DNA of 64,000 bases from NCBI RefSeq assembly GCF_001458215.1, contig NZ_CYTW01000001.1, positions 1,612,001-1,676,000 on the forward strand. Direction: 5' to 3'. This DNA comes from Shimia thalassica (GTDB lineage Bacteria > Pseudomonadota > Alphaproteobacteria > Rhodobacterales > Rhodobacteraceae). Made by a program: the position numbers and the translations under genes. The notes under the pieces are model-generated. The model was given only the letters and a program-made list of their open reading frames with translations. It searched no databases and was not told the origin of the DNA. Shown one piece after another: positions 26,916 to 36,030 of this stretch (its first letter is position 1; the number at the start of each line of letters is the position of its first letter).

Positions 26916-28178
26916 TTACCACATCAGCTTGCGCATATCGCCCAGCAGCGTCTTGAGCGTCACACAGAAGCGTGCAGCCAAGGCGCCATCCACCGCACGG
27001 TGGTCATAGCTTAGCGACAAGGGTTGCATGAGGCGCGGCACAAACTCTTCACCGTTCCAGACAGGCGCCATTTTCGAACGGGTCAGCCCGAGGATGGCCA
27101 CTTCAGGAGCATTCACAATTGGTGTGAACGAGGTGCCGCCGATGCCGCCCAGAGACGAGATTGTGAAGGTCGCGCCGGACATGTCGGGGCCCTTCAATTC
27201 GCCTGCACGCGCTTTTGCGGACAGTTCCATCAGTTCTTTGGAAATATCGACGAGCCCTTTGCGGTCCGCGTCCTTGATCACCGGAACCATCAATCCGTTT
27301 GGCGTGTCTGCCGCAAAACCGATGTTGTAGAAGCTCTTCTTGATCAACTTGTCGCCATCGGGATGGATTGACGAGTTGAATTCCCAGTGCTCTTTGAGGG
27401 CCGAGACCGACGCTTTGATCACAAAGCTCAGCAAAGTGACGCGATAGCCGTTCTCTTTGGCCATTGTGTCCATTTCCTTGCGGTATTTATCAAGGTCCGT
27501 GATGTCGGCTTCGTCGTTATGTGTGACGTGCGGTACGTTCAGCCACGACCGGTGCAACGCAGGGCCAGAGATCTTCTTGATCCGTGGCATCTCGACATCT
27601 TCGACAGGGCCGAATTTCGAGAAATCCACGGTCGGGATCGGCGGAATACCCATGCCACCCTGTACGGCGCCACCTGCGGCGGGGGCCGCTGCGGTCGACG
27701 ATTTCAGGAAAGCGGTGATGTCTTCGCGCAAAATTCTGCCCTTGCGGCCGGTCCCGTTCACCTTACTCAGCTCGATATCCAGCTGACGTGCAAAGGCACG
27801 CACAGACGGCGACGCATGGGCCTTGCCAAAACCGGCGTCTGTGACGGCAGGGGCGGGGGCCGCCTGCGCTGCGGGTGCGGCTGGCGCTGCTGCTGCGGGG
27901 GCGGCAGCGGCAGGGGCCGCCTCGACGGGGGCCTCTGCCGCTCCATCTGCCTCAACAATCAACAAGAGCGATCCTTCGGACACCATGTCTCCTTCGGACA
28001 CTTTGATGTCGACCACTTTACCGGCGCTCGAGGAAGGGACTTCCATCGTGGCCTTATCGCTTTCCAGCTCGACGATGGGGTCTTCCACCGCGATCACGTC
28101 ACCAACACTGACCAGAACGGTCACAACAGGCACTTCTGCAAAATCGCCGATATCGGGAACTTTTACTTCAACAGTCAT
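26916..28178 (-). CDS. aceF: Dihydrolipoamide acetyltransferase (PDH E2)
   Basis: A 420-residue E2: one lipoyl domain (1-78, lysine K42 in [12 protein letters not shown]), a long Ala/Pro linker, a peripheral subunit-binding domain (SPSVRAFARQLDIELSKVNGTGRKGRI, about 122-150), another linker, and the catalytic acetyltransferase domain with SLSYDHRAVDGALAARF, containing the active His and Asp. It passes acetyl groups to CoA and forms the complex core. E2 partners of homodimeric E1 often have two or three lipoyl domains; this one has one, with another on E3. Between aceE and lpdA in the operon. Confidence 0.96.
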   Translation of the reverse strand: MTVEVKVPDIGDFAEVPVVTVLVSVGDVIAVEDPIVELESDKATMEVPSSSAGKVVDIKVSEGDMVSEGSLLLIVEADGAAEAPVEAAPAAAAPAAAAPAAPAAQAAPAPAVTDAGFGKAHASPSVRAFARQLDIELSKVNGTGRKGRILREDITAFLKSSTAAAPAAGGAVQGGMGIPPIPTVDFSKFGPVEDVEMPRIKKISGPALHRSWLNVPHVTHNDEADITDLDKYRKEMDTMAKENGYRVTLLSFVIKASVSALKEHWEFNSSIHPDGDKLIKKSFYNIGFAADTPNGLMVPVIKDADRKGLVDISKELMELSAKARAGELKGPDMSGATFTISSLGGIGGTSFTPIVNAPEVAILGLTRSKMAPVWNGEEFVPRLMQPLSLSYDHRAVDGALAARFCVTLKTLLGDMRKLMW

Positions 28179-28201
28179 TGTTCAATCTCCTCTCTTCCCG
28201 A

Positions 28202-30856
28202 TCACACCAGGCGCGGGTTCGGCTTGGCGCCGTCGATGTCGTATTTGGCAAGTGCCTCTTCCAGCACTTTCTTGGTGATGCTGCCTTCGCGGAACAGGTC
28301 CACCATGGCGGCAGCAGCGATGTGGTTTGCATCCACCTCGAAGAACCGGCGCAGGTTTACGCGGCTGTCAGAGCGGCCAAAGCCGTCTGTGCCCAGAACC
28401 GTATAGCGTCCAGGCACACAGGACCGGATCTGCTCGGCAAAGTTCTTCATGTAATCGGTGGCCGCAATGATGGGTCCGTTTGCTTTGGACAGTTGTTGCG
28501 TCACAAACGAAACCTTGGGTTCTTCCAGCGGGTTCAACCGGTTCCAGCGTGCAACATCCTGACAATCACGTGCCAGTTCGTTGAACGACGGGGCCGACCA
28601 GATTTCCGAGGTCACACCAAAGTCCGCTTCCAGCATTTCTGCCGCTTTCAGCGCCTGAACCAGAATGGTGCCTGATCCCATCAGGGTAACGTGCTTTTTG
28701 GTGGGCTTTTTCACGTCTTTGAAACGATAGAGACCTTTGATGATCTCGTCCTCAACGCCCATGGGCATATCAGGATGCGCATAGTTTTCGTTCATCAGCG
28801 TGAGATAGAAGAACACGTCTTCCTGATCTTCATACATACGCTTCAGACCATGCTGCACGATCACGGCAACTTCGTGCTGGAACGTCGGATCATAGGTCAC
28901 ACAGTTTGGAATGGTTCCGGCAAGAATATGGCTGTGGCCATCTTCGTGCTGCAAACCTTCACCGTTCAGCGTGGTCCGACCTGCAGTGCCGCCCAACATA
29001 AAGCCGCGTGCGCGGCTGTCGCCAGCGGCCCAAGCCAGATCGCCGATCCGTTGGAACCCAAACATCGAGTAATAGATGAAGAACGGGATCATCGGCACGC
29101 CGTGGTTGCTATAGGACGTGGCGGCGGCAATCCAGTCGGCCATGGCGCCGGCTTCGTTGATGCCTTCCTGAAGAACCTGACCGTTGACCAGTTCCTTATA
29201 GTACATCATCTGGTCCGCATCCTCGGGGGTATATTTCTGACCCTCGGGGTTATAGATGCCAACCGAACGGAACAGACCTTCCATACCGAAGGTGCGGCTT
29301 TCGTCGGGAACAATCGGCACAACGTTTTTGCCGATCTTCTTGTCCCGCAGCAGCGTTGTCAGAATACGGACAAAGGCCATTGTGGTCGAGATTTCGCGCT
29401 CGCCCGTGCCTTTGAGTTGCGCCTCGAACTTTGACAGGGCAGGGATCTCGAGTTTGTCCGACTTGCTTTCGCGTTTGGGGAACTCGCCGCCCAGTTCTTT
29501 GCGGCGATCCGCGAGATAGGCTTTCTGCGCGTTGTTGAGATGAACAAACGGCGCATTTGGCAGGTCTTCATCACTGACCGGAATTTTGAAACGGTCGCGG
29601 AAGGCGCGCAATTGCTCTTCGGCCATTTTCTTTTGCTGGTGGGTGATGTTCTGGCCTTCGCCAGCAGTGCCCATGCCATAACCTTTGACCGTTTTCACCA
29701 ACAGGCAGGTGGGTTGGCCTTTGGTGTCGGATGCGCGTTTGAAGGCGGTGTAAACCTTTTGCGGATCATGGCCGCCGCGACGCAGGGCCCAAATCTGTTC
29801 ATCGGTCCAGTCTTCGACCAGCTTGGCCGTTTCGGGATATTTGCCGAAGAAGTGCTCGCGAATATAGGCACCGTCCTTGGATTTGAACGTCTGGTAATCC
29901 CCATCAACGGTTTCGTCCATCAACTGGCGCAATTTGCCGCTGATGTCTTTTTCCAGAAGCTCGTCCCAGCCTTTGCCCCAAAGGAGCTTGATGACGTTCC
30001 AACCTGCACCGCGGAAATCGCCTTCGAGTTCCTGAACAATCTTGTGGTTGCCGCGTACCGGTCCATCAAGACGTTGCAAGTTGCAGTTCACGACAAAGAT
30101 CAGATTGTCCAGACCTTCACGGGCTGCAAGGTCGATTGCGCCGCGCGATTCAGGTTCGTCCATTTCGCCGTCGCCAAGGAAACACCAGACCTTGCGGTCG
30201 GCCATGTCGATGTGGCCACGGTTGTGCATGTATTTCATGAACCGTGCCTGATAGATCGCCATGAGCGGCCCCAGACCCATCGAAACCGTTGGGAACTGCC
30301 AGTAGTCAGGCATCAACCACGGGTGCGGATAAGAAGACAGACCATTGCCTGCGACTTCCGAGCGGAAGTTTTCAAGCTGCTCTTCGGTGATCCGCCCTTC
30401 CATGAAGGAACGGGCATAGATGCCGGGGATCACGTGGCCCTGAAAGAAAACAAGGTCGCCGCCGTGAATGGCGGATTTACTGCGCCAGAAATGGTTTAAA
30501 CCTATATCATACATCACCGCGGACGAGGCGAAGGACGCAATGTGCCCGCCGTACTCGGACGAAACCTTGTTGCGGCGTACAACTGTCGCCATCGCATTCC
30601 AGCGGTTAATGGTGCGGATGCGCCATTCCATGTCCAGATCGCCAGGAAAAGCTTCCTGATCGTCTGCCGGAATGGTGTTTTGATAAGGGGTTGTTGCCGA
30701 AAAGGGCAAGGTAGCACCGGCCGCGCGGGCCTGCTGTACTGCTTTGTCCAACAAATAATGGGCGCGGTCGGCACCGTCGCGGGCAATAACATCCTCGACG
30801 GCTTCTTGCCATTCCCGGCTTTCGATTGGATCGATGTCTTCGAATTGGTGCGCCAT
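28202..30856 (-). CDS. aceE: Pyruvate dehydrogenase E1, homodimeric type
   Basis: An 884-residue thiamine-diphosphate enzyme that decarboxylates pyruvate and acetylates E2. WCFLGDGEMDEPES followed by LIFVVNCNLQRLDGPVRGN is the ThDP/Mg motif (GDG...NCN), and MIPFFIYYSMFGFQRIGDLAWAA and GGTAGRTTLNGEGLQHEDGHS are typical of the single-chain E1. Alphaproteobacteria more often have two-subunit PdhA/PdhB; this is the gamma-type enzyme. The ATG follows GGAGGAGG. It heads the aceE-aceF-lpdA operon (23-bp gap to aceF) with a palindrome upstream. Confidence 0.97.
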   Translation of the reverse strand: MAHQFEDIDPIESREWQEAVEDVIARDGADRAHYLLDKAVQQARAAGATLPFSATTPYQNTIPADDQEAFPGDLDMEWRIRTINRWNAMATVVRRNKVSSEYGGHIASFASSAVMYDIGLNHFWRSKSAIHGGDLVFFQGHVIPGIYARSFMEGRITEEQLENFRSEVAGNGLSSYPHPWLMPDYWQFPTVSMGLGPLMAIYQARFMKYMHNRGHIDMADRKVWCFLGDGEMDEPESRGAIDLAAREGLDNLIFVVNCNLQRLDGPVRGNHKIVQELEGDFRGAGWNVIKLLWGKGWDELLEKDISGKLRQLMDETVDGDYQTFKSKDGAYIREHFFGKYPETAKLVEDWTDEQIWALRRGGHDPQKVYTAFKRASDTKGQPTCLLVKTVKGYGMGTAGEGQNITHQQKKMAEEQLRAFRDRFKIPVSDEDLPNAPFVHLNNAQKAYLADRRKELGGEFPKRESKSDKLEIPALSKFEAQLKGTGEREISTTMAFVRILTTLLRDKKIGKNVVPIVPDESRTFGMEGLFRSVGIYNPEGQKYTPEDADQMMYYKELVNGQVLQEGINEAGAMADWIAAATSYSNHGVPMIPFFIYYSMFGFQRIGDLAWAAGDSRARGFMLGGTAGRTTLNGEGLQHEDGHSHILAGTIPNCVTYDPTFQHEVAVIVQHGLKRMYEDQEDVFFYLTLMNENYAHPDMPMGVEDEIIKGLYRFKDVKKPTKKHVTLMGSGTILVQALKAAEMLEADFGVTSEIWSAPSFNELARDCQDVARWNRLNPLEEPKVSFVTQQLSKANGPIIAATDYMKNFAEQIRSCVPGRYTVLGTDGFGRSDSRVNLRRFFEVDANHIAAAAMVDLFREGSITKKVLEEALAKYDIDGAKPNPRLV

Positions 30857-30900
30857 ATGCAGCGTCCTCCTCCAGATTGACGTAGCGTTGCGATCTTATA

Positions 30901-30914
30901 GTTTAATATTAAAC
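30901..30914. promoter_or_regulatory. Perfect palindrome upstream of aceE
   Basis: GTTTAATATTAAAC is a perfect 14-bp palindrome 45 bp upstream of the aceE ATG, in a 206-bp gap that otherwise holds only the permease terminator. Its position fits an operator or a core promoter element for the PDH operon. The protein that would bind is not known. Confidence 0.45.
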
Positions 30915-31005
30915 CAATTGGGTAGGTTCCTAGCGTCATAGCAGCCATGCGTCTAGCGGGGAACTCGTAGTATTGGGTATATAGGCGGAAAAAGCGCAAA
31001 GAGGT

Positions 31006-31036
31006 AAAAAAAAATGACCACCAAAGATGGTGGCCA
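31006..31036 (-). terminator. Terminator after the NCS2 permease gene
   Basis: On the minus strand GGCCACCA and TGGTGGTC pair (one G-T pair) around a short loop (plus coordinates about 31016-31035), followed by a run of nine T. It separates the purine block from the aceE promoter region. Confidence 0.8.
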
Positions 31037-31062
31037 GTTGAAAATTTTGATTTTGAAGGGTG

Positions 31063-32475
31063 TCAGTTGTCGCCTGACATCCCTCCCGAGACTTCTTCCG
31101 TGGCTTCTGCTGACAGCTCTTCCGGCAGGATGAGATTGAGGACAATCGCGATCAACGCTGCAGGAAGCAGGCCGCTTGTCATCAGAATGCGCAGGGTGTC
31201 GGGCAGGTACTGAACCGCACCCGGTTCAAGTTGCAGACCCAGACCAATCGACAGGGCAATCGCAAAGATCACCATGTTGCGACGGTTCCAGTCGACATCG
31301 GCAAGCATCGAAACACCTGCCGCAACAACCATGCCGAACATGACAATCACGCCACCGCCGAGCACTTCAATCGGAACCGTCCGGATCACAGCGCCAACTT
31401 TGGGGATCAGGCCACAGATGATCAGGAAGATGGCACCACATGTCACCACATGGCGGCTCATGATGCCGGTCATGGCAATCAGGCCAACGTTCTGGCTGAA
31501 CGAGGTGTTGGGCAAGCCGCCAAAGATACCGGCAACCGCTGTGCCAAAACCGTCGGCATAGGTTGCGCCCGAGATTTCCTTGTCTGTGGCTTCACGACCT
31601 GCGCCACCCTTGGTGATGCCAGACACGTCGCCAACGGTTTCAACGGCCGAGACAAACGACATCAGGGCAAAGCCGATAAAGGCCGCCGCCGAGAACTCAA
31701 ACCCGTACTTGAACGGCATTGGCAAGGCAAAGGCGCTTGCCAGTGACCAGCTTCTGGAGATGCCTTCGACCGTCACCATGCCCATTGTCAGCGCATAGAG
31801 GTATCCGGCAATCAGGCCCAGCAACACGGCCGAGATCGACAACATGCCACGCGCAAAGAACTTGAGCCCCAATGTGACAAAGATCACAACCAGCGCTGCA
31901 GACCAGTTCAGAAGGGAACCGTATTCGGGTTTGCCAATCGCGGGCACGCCGCCCGCAGCATATTGAATGCCAACTTTAACAAGTGCCAAACCGATCATGG
32001 TCACCACCAGCCCCGTCACTAACGGGGGCAGGGCAAACCGTATCTTGCCGATAAAGAGGCCCAGAATGGAGTGGAAAAGGCCCCCGACAAGAACACCGGT
32101 GAACAGGATACCCAAGGCATCCGGCCCTTTGCCGGCAACCAGCGGGATCATGATCGGCAAAAAGGCAAAGGATGTGCCCTGAACAATGGGCAGACCGGCA
32201 CCAACCGGTCCAAGGGTGATGGTTTGCAGCAAGGTTGCGATGCCCGCAAACAGCATGGACATCTGGATCATATAGGTCATGTCCGGAAATCCTTGCGCCC
32301 CCGCATCAGAGCCAAAGCCGAAACCGGCGGCACCGGCAACGATAATGGCAGGGGTGACGTTGGACACAAACATCGCAAGCACGTGTTGGATGCCCAGTGG
32401 GATCGCCTTGGATAAAGGCGGGGTATAATTGGGGTCTTTCAGCTGTTCCGCTGTCCCTATGGTAGTATCAGCCAT
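31063..32475 (-). CDS. NCS2 purine (xanthine/urate) permease
   Basis: A 470-residue nucleobase:cation symporter with about fourteen hydrophobic segments. GTSFAFLPIMIP and TSFSQNVGLIAMTGIMSRHV, the latter containing the QNxGxxxxT signature, define the family; the following conserved FALMSFVSAVETVGDVSGI stretch carries the acidic substrate-site residue. Family members carry uracil, xanthine or urate; since the next genes degrade urate, urate or xanthine is the best guess. It lies 88 bp downstream of allA on the same strand. Confidence 0.92.
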   Translation of the reverse strand: MADTTIGTAEQLKDPNYTPPLSKAIPLGIQHVLAMFVSNVTPAIIVAGAAGFGFGSDAGAQGFPDMTYMIQMSMLFAGIATLLQTITLGPVGAGLPIVQGTSFAFLPIMIPLVAGKGPDALGILFTGVLVGGLFHSILGLFIGKIRFALPPLVTGLVVTMIGLALVKVGIQYAAGGVPAIGKPEYGSLLNWSAALVVIFVTLGLKFFARGMLSISAVLLGLIAGYLYALTMGMVTVEGISRSWSLASAFALPMPFKYGFEFSAAAFIGFALMSFVSAVETVGDVSGITKGGAGREATDKEISGATYADGFGTAVAGIFGGLPNTSFSQNVGLIAMTGIMSRHVVTCGAIFLIICGLIPKVGAVIRTVPIEVLGGGVIVMFGMVVAAGVSMLADVDWNRRNMVIFAIALSIGLGLQLEPGAVQYLPDTLRILMTSGLLPAALIAIVLNLILPEELSAEATEEVSGGMSGDN

Positions 32476-32563
32476 ACTTACGCTCCTGTTGTATGGGGAT
32501 CTCGCCGCCTCTTTTTTGGTGGGCAGCTTTAAGGCGCCAAGGCGGTGACTCCGCCCAGGCGAT

Positions 32564-33049
32564 TCAGGCAGACGTCACCGTAAAGGGCGCGTCATAGGTG
32601 AATTCTTCGAGGTTTGCGCCGTCGCCAATCCGGTCAACAACGGCAAAAAGGCCGGGGGCCGACAGGGGCGTCAGTACCCCGTGCCAAGTGCCTTTGTGAA
32701 AATTGATGCCTTGGTGTGGCGCAGTCAGAAAGGCGCGGGGCGTGCCGGGGCGCCCGTCTTCGTCCGGTGCCACGATGACAAGGAAGGGGGCGGGCGTCAT
32801 TGGAATGAAGGCCTGACTTCCGTCGGGGTGGCGCTCGACCAGATCAAACACATAAGGCAGGTCGCGCGGTGTCGCATTGAACAGGCTGATACCGGCGCGG
32901 CCTTCGTCAAACGACAAAGTCGCCAGATCATGATGGCGACCGCACATTCCCTGATTGATGATTTTGTCCGGAATGCCTTTGAGTTCGAGAACATCTCCGA
33001 AGGGGGCAAAGGTGGCTTTTGTCAGGGGCTGTGCGATCAGATGGGTCAC
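32564..33049 (-). CDS. allA: Ureidoglycolate lyase AllA
   Basis: With GTG 33049 the protein has 161 residues and matches ureidoglycolate lyase, a cupin-fold enzyme that splits ureidoglycolate into glyoxylate and urea. Seen: IAQPLTKATFAPFGDVLEL at the N-terminus, a FNATPRDLPYVFDLVERHPDGSQAF stretch with conserved ERHP, and GINFHKGTWHGVLTPL with the late active-site region. The GTG overlaps the PuuE stop as GTGA; an ATG at 33076 would add nine residues. It acts last in the urate path here. Confidence 0.92.
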   Translation of the reverse strand: MTHLIAQPLTKATFAPFGDVLELKGIPDKIINQGMCGRHHDLATLSFDEGRAGISLFNATPRDLPYVFDLVERHPDGSQAFIPMTPAPFLVIVAPDEDGRPGTPRAFLTAPHQGINFHKGTWHGVLTPLSAPGLFAVVDRIGDGANLEEFTYDAPFTVTSA

Positions 33050-34461
33050 GGCAATATGTCTTTCAATCGATGCCATGCAATCCGCTCGACCTGTTTGCAG
33101 GCCGTGTCGCGTTCGGTGTCGGTGTCGTTGTTGATCCGGTCATGAAAGGCCGCAAGGATCGAGGTTTTGGTGTTGTCTTTGACGGCGATGATAAAGGGAA
33201 AGCCGTGTTTTTCGACATAGTCGGTGTTCAGCTTGGTAAAGGTGTCTCGCTCTTCATCGGTGAGCATATTCAATCCGGCACTGGCCTGTTCCGAGGTGCT
33301 TTCTGCGGTCAAACGTCCGGCCGAGGCCAGCTTGCCTGCAAGATCCGGGTGCGCCTGCAGCACGCCCAGCCGCTGTTCGCGGGTCGCGGTGCGGAAAATC
33401 CGCGCGAGCGCATTGCCAAGCCCGTCGGCGCAATCATGCGCCATGCCCAGTTCAAGATCATAGGCTCCTTCGGCAATCCACGGCGAATGTTCGTAGATCC
33501 CGCCAAAGACCTCTACAAATCGGTCCTTCGGCATCTGGCTTGGACGTTCAAACCGTTTGTGCGGGTGATGTTCGGCCCAGTGGCGCGCCACATCGATACG
33601 GCGCGGGCACCAGACACCGTCAAACTCCTGAATGTAATCGATGAACCGCTTTAGCCCGGCGATCTTGCCGGGGCGTCCGATCAGACGACAGTGCAACCCG
33701 ATCGACATCATCTTTGGCGCGCCGTCCTGACCTTCAGCATAGAGGGTATTGAAGGCATCTTTGAGATAAGTGAAAAAGTCTTCGCCCGTAATATATCCCG
33801 GCGCGGTGGCAAACCGCATGTCGTTGGCTTCGAGCGTGTAGGGAATGATCAGCTGGTCACGGGATCCAACCTCAAGCCAATAGGGCAGGTCATCGTCGTA
33901 GGTATCAGAGATATAGTCGAATCCGCCTTCTTCGGAGACAAGACGCACCGTGTTGACGCTGCACCGTCCCGTGTACCAGCCCTTTGGCCGCGCACCGGTG
34001 ACTTCGGTGTGCAGACGGATCGCCTCGGCAATGGCCGCGCGCTCTTCGTCTTCGGGCATGTCCTTGTGTTCTACCCACTTCAGACCATGGCTCGCGATTT
34101 CCCAACCGGCGCTTTGCATCGCGGCCAGCTGTTCGGGGCTTCGGGCAAGCGCAGACGCAACGCCATAGATCGTGACCGGAATATCCGCACCCGTAAACAG
34201 GCGGTGTAGGCGCCAAAACCCTGCACGTCCGCCGTACTCATAGATCGATTCCATGTTCCAGTGGCGTTGGTCGGGCCATTGTGCCGCGCCGGGGATGTCG
34301 CTGAGGAAGGCTTCGGATCCGGCGTCCCCGTGAAGCACGCAGTTTTCGCCGCCTTCTTCATAGTTTAACACGAATTGAACCGCGACTTTTGCGTCACCGG
34401 GCCAGTTGGGATGAGGCGGGTTTGCCCCATATCCTCGCATATCGCGTATGTATCTGCTCAA
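33046..34461 (-). CDS. puuE: Allantoinase PuuE fused to OHCU decarboxylase UraD
   Basis: A 471-residue two-domain protein. Residues 1-305 are the NodB-like, polysaccharide-deacetylase-fold allantoinase (DMRGYGANPPHPNWPG, NYEEGGEN, WEIASHGLKW) that opens allantoin to allantoate. Residues 309-471 are 2-oxo-4-hydroxy-4-carboxy-5-ureidoimidazoline decarboxylase, with the HPDL signature at 371-374 and a helical fold, which makes allantoin from OHCU. The fusion thus joins two consecutive steps with order reversed. Cytoplasmic; first gene of puuE-allA-permease and divergent from the hydroxyisourate hydrolase gene. Confidence 0.93.
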   Translation of the reverse strand: MSRYIRDMRGYGANPPHPNWPGDAKVAVQFVLNYEEGGENCVLHGDAGSEAFLSDIPGAAQWPDQRHWNMESIYEYGGRAGFWRLHRLFTGADIPVTIYGVASALARSPEQLAAMQSAGWEIASHGLKWVEHKDMPEDEERAAIAEAIRLHTEVTGARPKGWYTGRCSVNTVRLVSEEGGFDYISDTYDDDLPYWLEVGSRDQLIIPYTLEANDMRFATAPGYITGEDFFTYLKDAFNTLYAEGQDGAPKMMSIGLHCRLIGRPGKIAGLKRFIDYIQEFDGVWCPRRIDVARHWAEHHPHKRFERPSQMPKDRFVEVFGGIYEHSPWIAEGAYDLELGMAHDCADGLGNALARIFRTATREQRLGVLQAHPDLAGKLASAGRLTAESTSEQASAGLNMLTDEERDTFTKLNTDYVEKHGFPFIIAVKDNTKTSILAAFHDRINNDTDTERDTACKQVERIAWHRLKDILP

Positions 34462-34497
34462 GCCGCAGCTCTCCTGTTCATTTTATCTAGTTGTATC

Positions 34498-34536
34498 GCA
34501 CAATAATGTGCATGACTTTCAATGAATTCTTGAAAG
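34498..34536. promoter_or_regulatory. Inverted repeats in the puuE/uraH divergent promoter
   Basis: Two perfect inverted repeats lie in the 154-bp gap: GCACA (34498-34502) with TGTGC (34507-34511), and CTTTCAA (34516-34522) with TTGAAAG (34530-34536), the latter with a 7-bp spacer. They sit between two divergent urate-catabolic genes and probably bind a regulator of both, perhaps the LysR protein nearby. Confidence 0.45.
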
Positions 34537-34615
34537 AGTTCTTTGTGTCCTGTGCCTGTGAAAACGGCGCGCAACGCGGCAGAAAGGGTATAGCTTCAGC
34601 ACGAAAGGGACCATT

Positions 34616-34972
34616 ATGTCCGGATATCTGACCACGCACATCCTGGATACGGCAAAAGGTTGCCCTGCAGAAGGGATCGAAATCACCTTGTTCCGCCTTG
34701 AGGGGGACATGCGTACCGAGATCGCGCGCACGGTGACAAACGATGACGGGCGGACCGACTCGCCAATCCTGCCCGCGACTGAATTCGCCACCGGCACTTA
34801 TGAATTGGTGTTCCATTGTGGCGCGTATTTGCGCGCGTCGGGGCAGGCGGGGGCCGAGCCTCTGTTTCTGGACGAGGTTCCGATCCGGTTCGGTATGGCG
34901 GATTCCGAAGCCCACTATCATGTGCCCCTGCTTCTTTCGCCATATGGCTATTCGACCTATCGGGGCAGCTAA
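34616..34972 (+). CDS. uraH: 5-hydroxyisourate hydrolase (transthyretin-like)
   Basis: The 118-residue protein hydrolyses 5-hydroxyisourate, the PuuD product, to OHCU. It begins [21 protein letters not shown], with the conserved early His, and ends [18 protein letters not shown], the YRGS C-terminus diagnostic of the hydrolase as against true transthyretin. No signal peptide. Convergent with the LysR gene 12 bp away and divergent from puuE. Confidence 0.95.
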   Translation: MSGYLTTHILDTAKGCPAEGIEITLFRLEGDMRTEIARTVTNDDGRTDSPILPATEFATGTYELVFHCGAYLRASGQAGAEPLFLDEVPIRFGMADSEAHYHVPLLLSPYGYSTYRGS

Positions 34973-34984
34973 GGCGGCCGCGCG

Positions 34985-35899
34985 TCAGATTTGGCGCGCT
35001 TGCAGTTCTTTTTGCACGCGGTCCACCATGAAATCGATGAACAGGCGCGTTTTCGGGTCCTGATGGCGACGGTGAGTATAAAGACAGGCCATCTGGATCG
35101 GGATCGGCGGGGTGTCCTGCAGCACCGGAACCAACCTGCCCGAGGACAGGTGTTCTGAAATTTCGAACACGGGCTTAAGCGTAATGCCATGGCCGTGCAC
35201 AGCCCAACTTGTCAGAACATCGCCGTCATCGGATTCAAACGGCCCTTTGACCGCGAATTTTCGGATGCCTCCGGATGTTTCCAGTTGCCATTGGAATTCG
35301 GGCGCGCCGGGATAGCGCAGGTTCAGACAGTCGTGCCGCCCGTCTGTCAGGGCTTCGGGTCTGTCTGGCACCCCGCGTTTTTCAAGGTAGGCAGGGGCCG
35401 CACAGAGGACACGCGGGCAGTCCGCGATCTTTTTGATGCGCAACGTGCTGTCTTCGGGAAGGCCAAGGAAAAAGGCCACATCCAGACCTTCGGCTGTCAG
35501 GTCCAGTTTCCGATCACTGAGACGCAGGCGTAGATCAATCAGCGGATACTCTTCTTTGAACGCAGGGATATGTGGCGCGATCAGACGCCGCCCGACCCCC
35601 AAGGGGGCCGCCACATGCAAAAGCCCTCTGGGTGAGCGCGTGATCGAGGTCACCGCGGCCTCGGCATCGTCAATCGAGGCCAGTATCTTGCACGCCCCTT
35701 CATAAAAGGTTTCGCCCTGTTCGGTGGCGTTCAGCTGTCGGGTTGTCCGCATGAACAGCCGCACACCCAGATGATCCTCAAGCTGGGCAATGCGCGAAGA
35801 CGCGACTGCCGCAGAAATACGCTGATCCCGCGCGGCGGCGGACATATTGCCTAATTCATAGACACGGACAAAGGTGCGGATGTTATCGATATAGGACAT
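34985..35899 (-). CDS. LysR family transcriptional regulator
   Basis: A 304-residue LysR protein. The winged helix (FVRVYELGNMSAAARDQRISAAVASSRIAQLEDHLGVRLF) occupies residues 10-50, followed by the linker helix and a periplasmic-binding-fold effector domain starting near residue 90. It is divergent from puuD and lies between two urate genes, so it may sense urate or an intermediate. It is, however, of the CrgA/DsdC-like common type (GRRLIAPHIPAF), so a different role is possible. Confidence 0.88.
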   Translation of the reverse strand: MSYIDNIRTFVRVYELGNMSAAARDQRISAAVASSRIAQLEDHLGVRLFMRTTRQLNATEQGETFYEGACKILASIDDAEAAVTSITRSPRGLLHVAAPLGVGRRLIAPHIPAFKEEYPLIDLRLRLSDRKLDLTAEGLDVAFFLGLPEDSTLRIKKIADCPRVLCAAPAYLEKRGVPDRPEALTDGRHDCLNLRYPGAPEFQWQLETSGGIRKFAVKGPFESDDGDVLTSWAVHGHGITLKPVFEISEHLSSGRLVPVLQDTPPIPIQMACLYTHRRHQDPKTRLFIDFMVDRVQKELQARQI

Positions 35900-35960
35900 A
35901 TGGGATGGTTCGCGCTATGAGTGCTTTGATCTTCTTGTTTTGTTTGAAGCTGTTCGGGCA

Positions 35961-35982
35961 TTTTTCAAGATAGAGTGAAAAA
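35961..35982. promoter_or_regulatory. Inverted repeat between LysR gene and puuD
   Basis: TTTTTCA (35961-35967) and TGAAAAA (35976-35982) are perfect inverted copies with an 8-bp spacer, 48 bp upstream of the puuD start. The core TTTCA...TGAAA also occurs in the puuE/uraH gap, so both may be sites for the same regulator. Confidence 0.45.
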
Positions 35983-36030
35983 CAAACGCGGGCTAGTGTC
36001 TCGCGGAAACTAATTGAGGGGTCTGTTGCC

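Noticed and set aside
27387-30499. Several plus-strand frames of 250-340 codons
   Set aside because: All lie opposite aceF or aceE and arise from GC-rich third positions.
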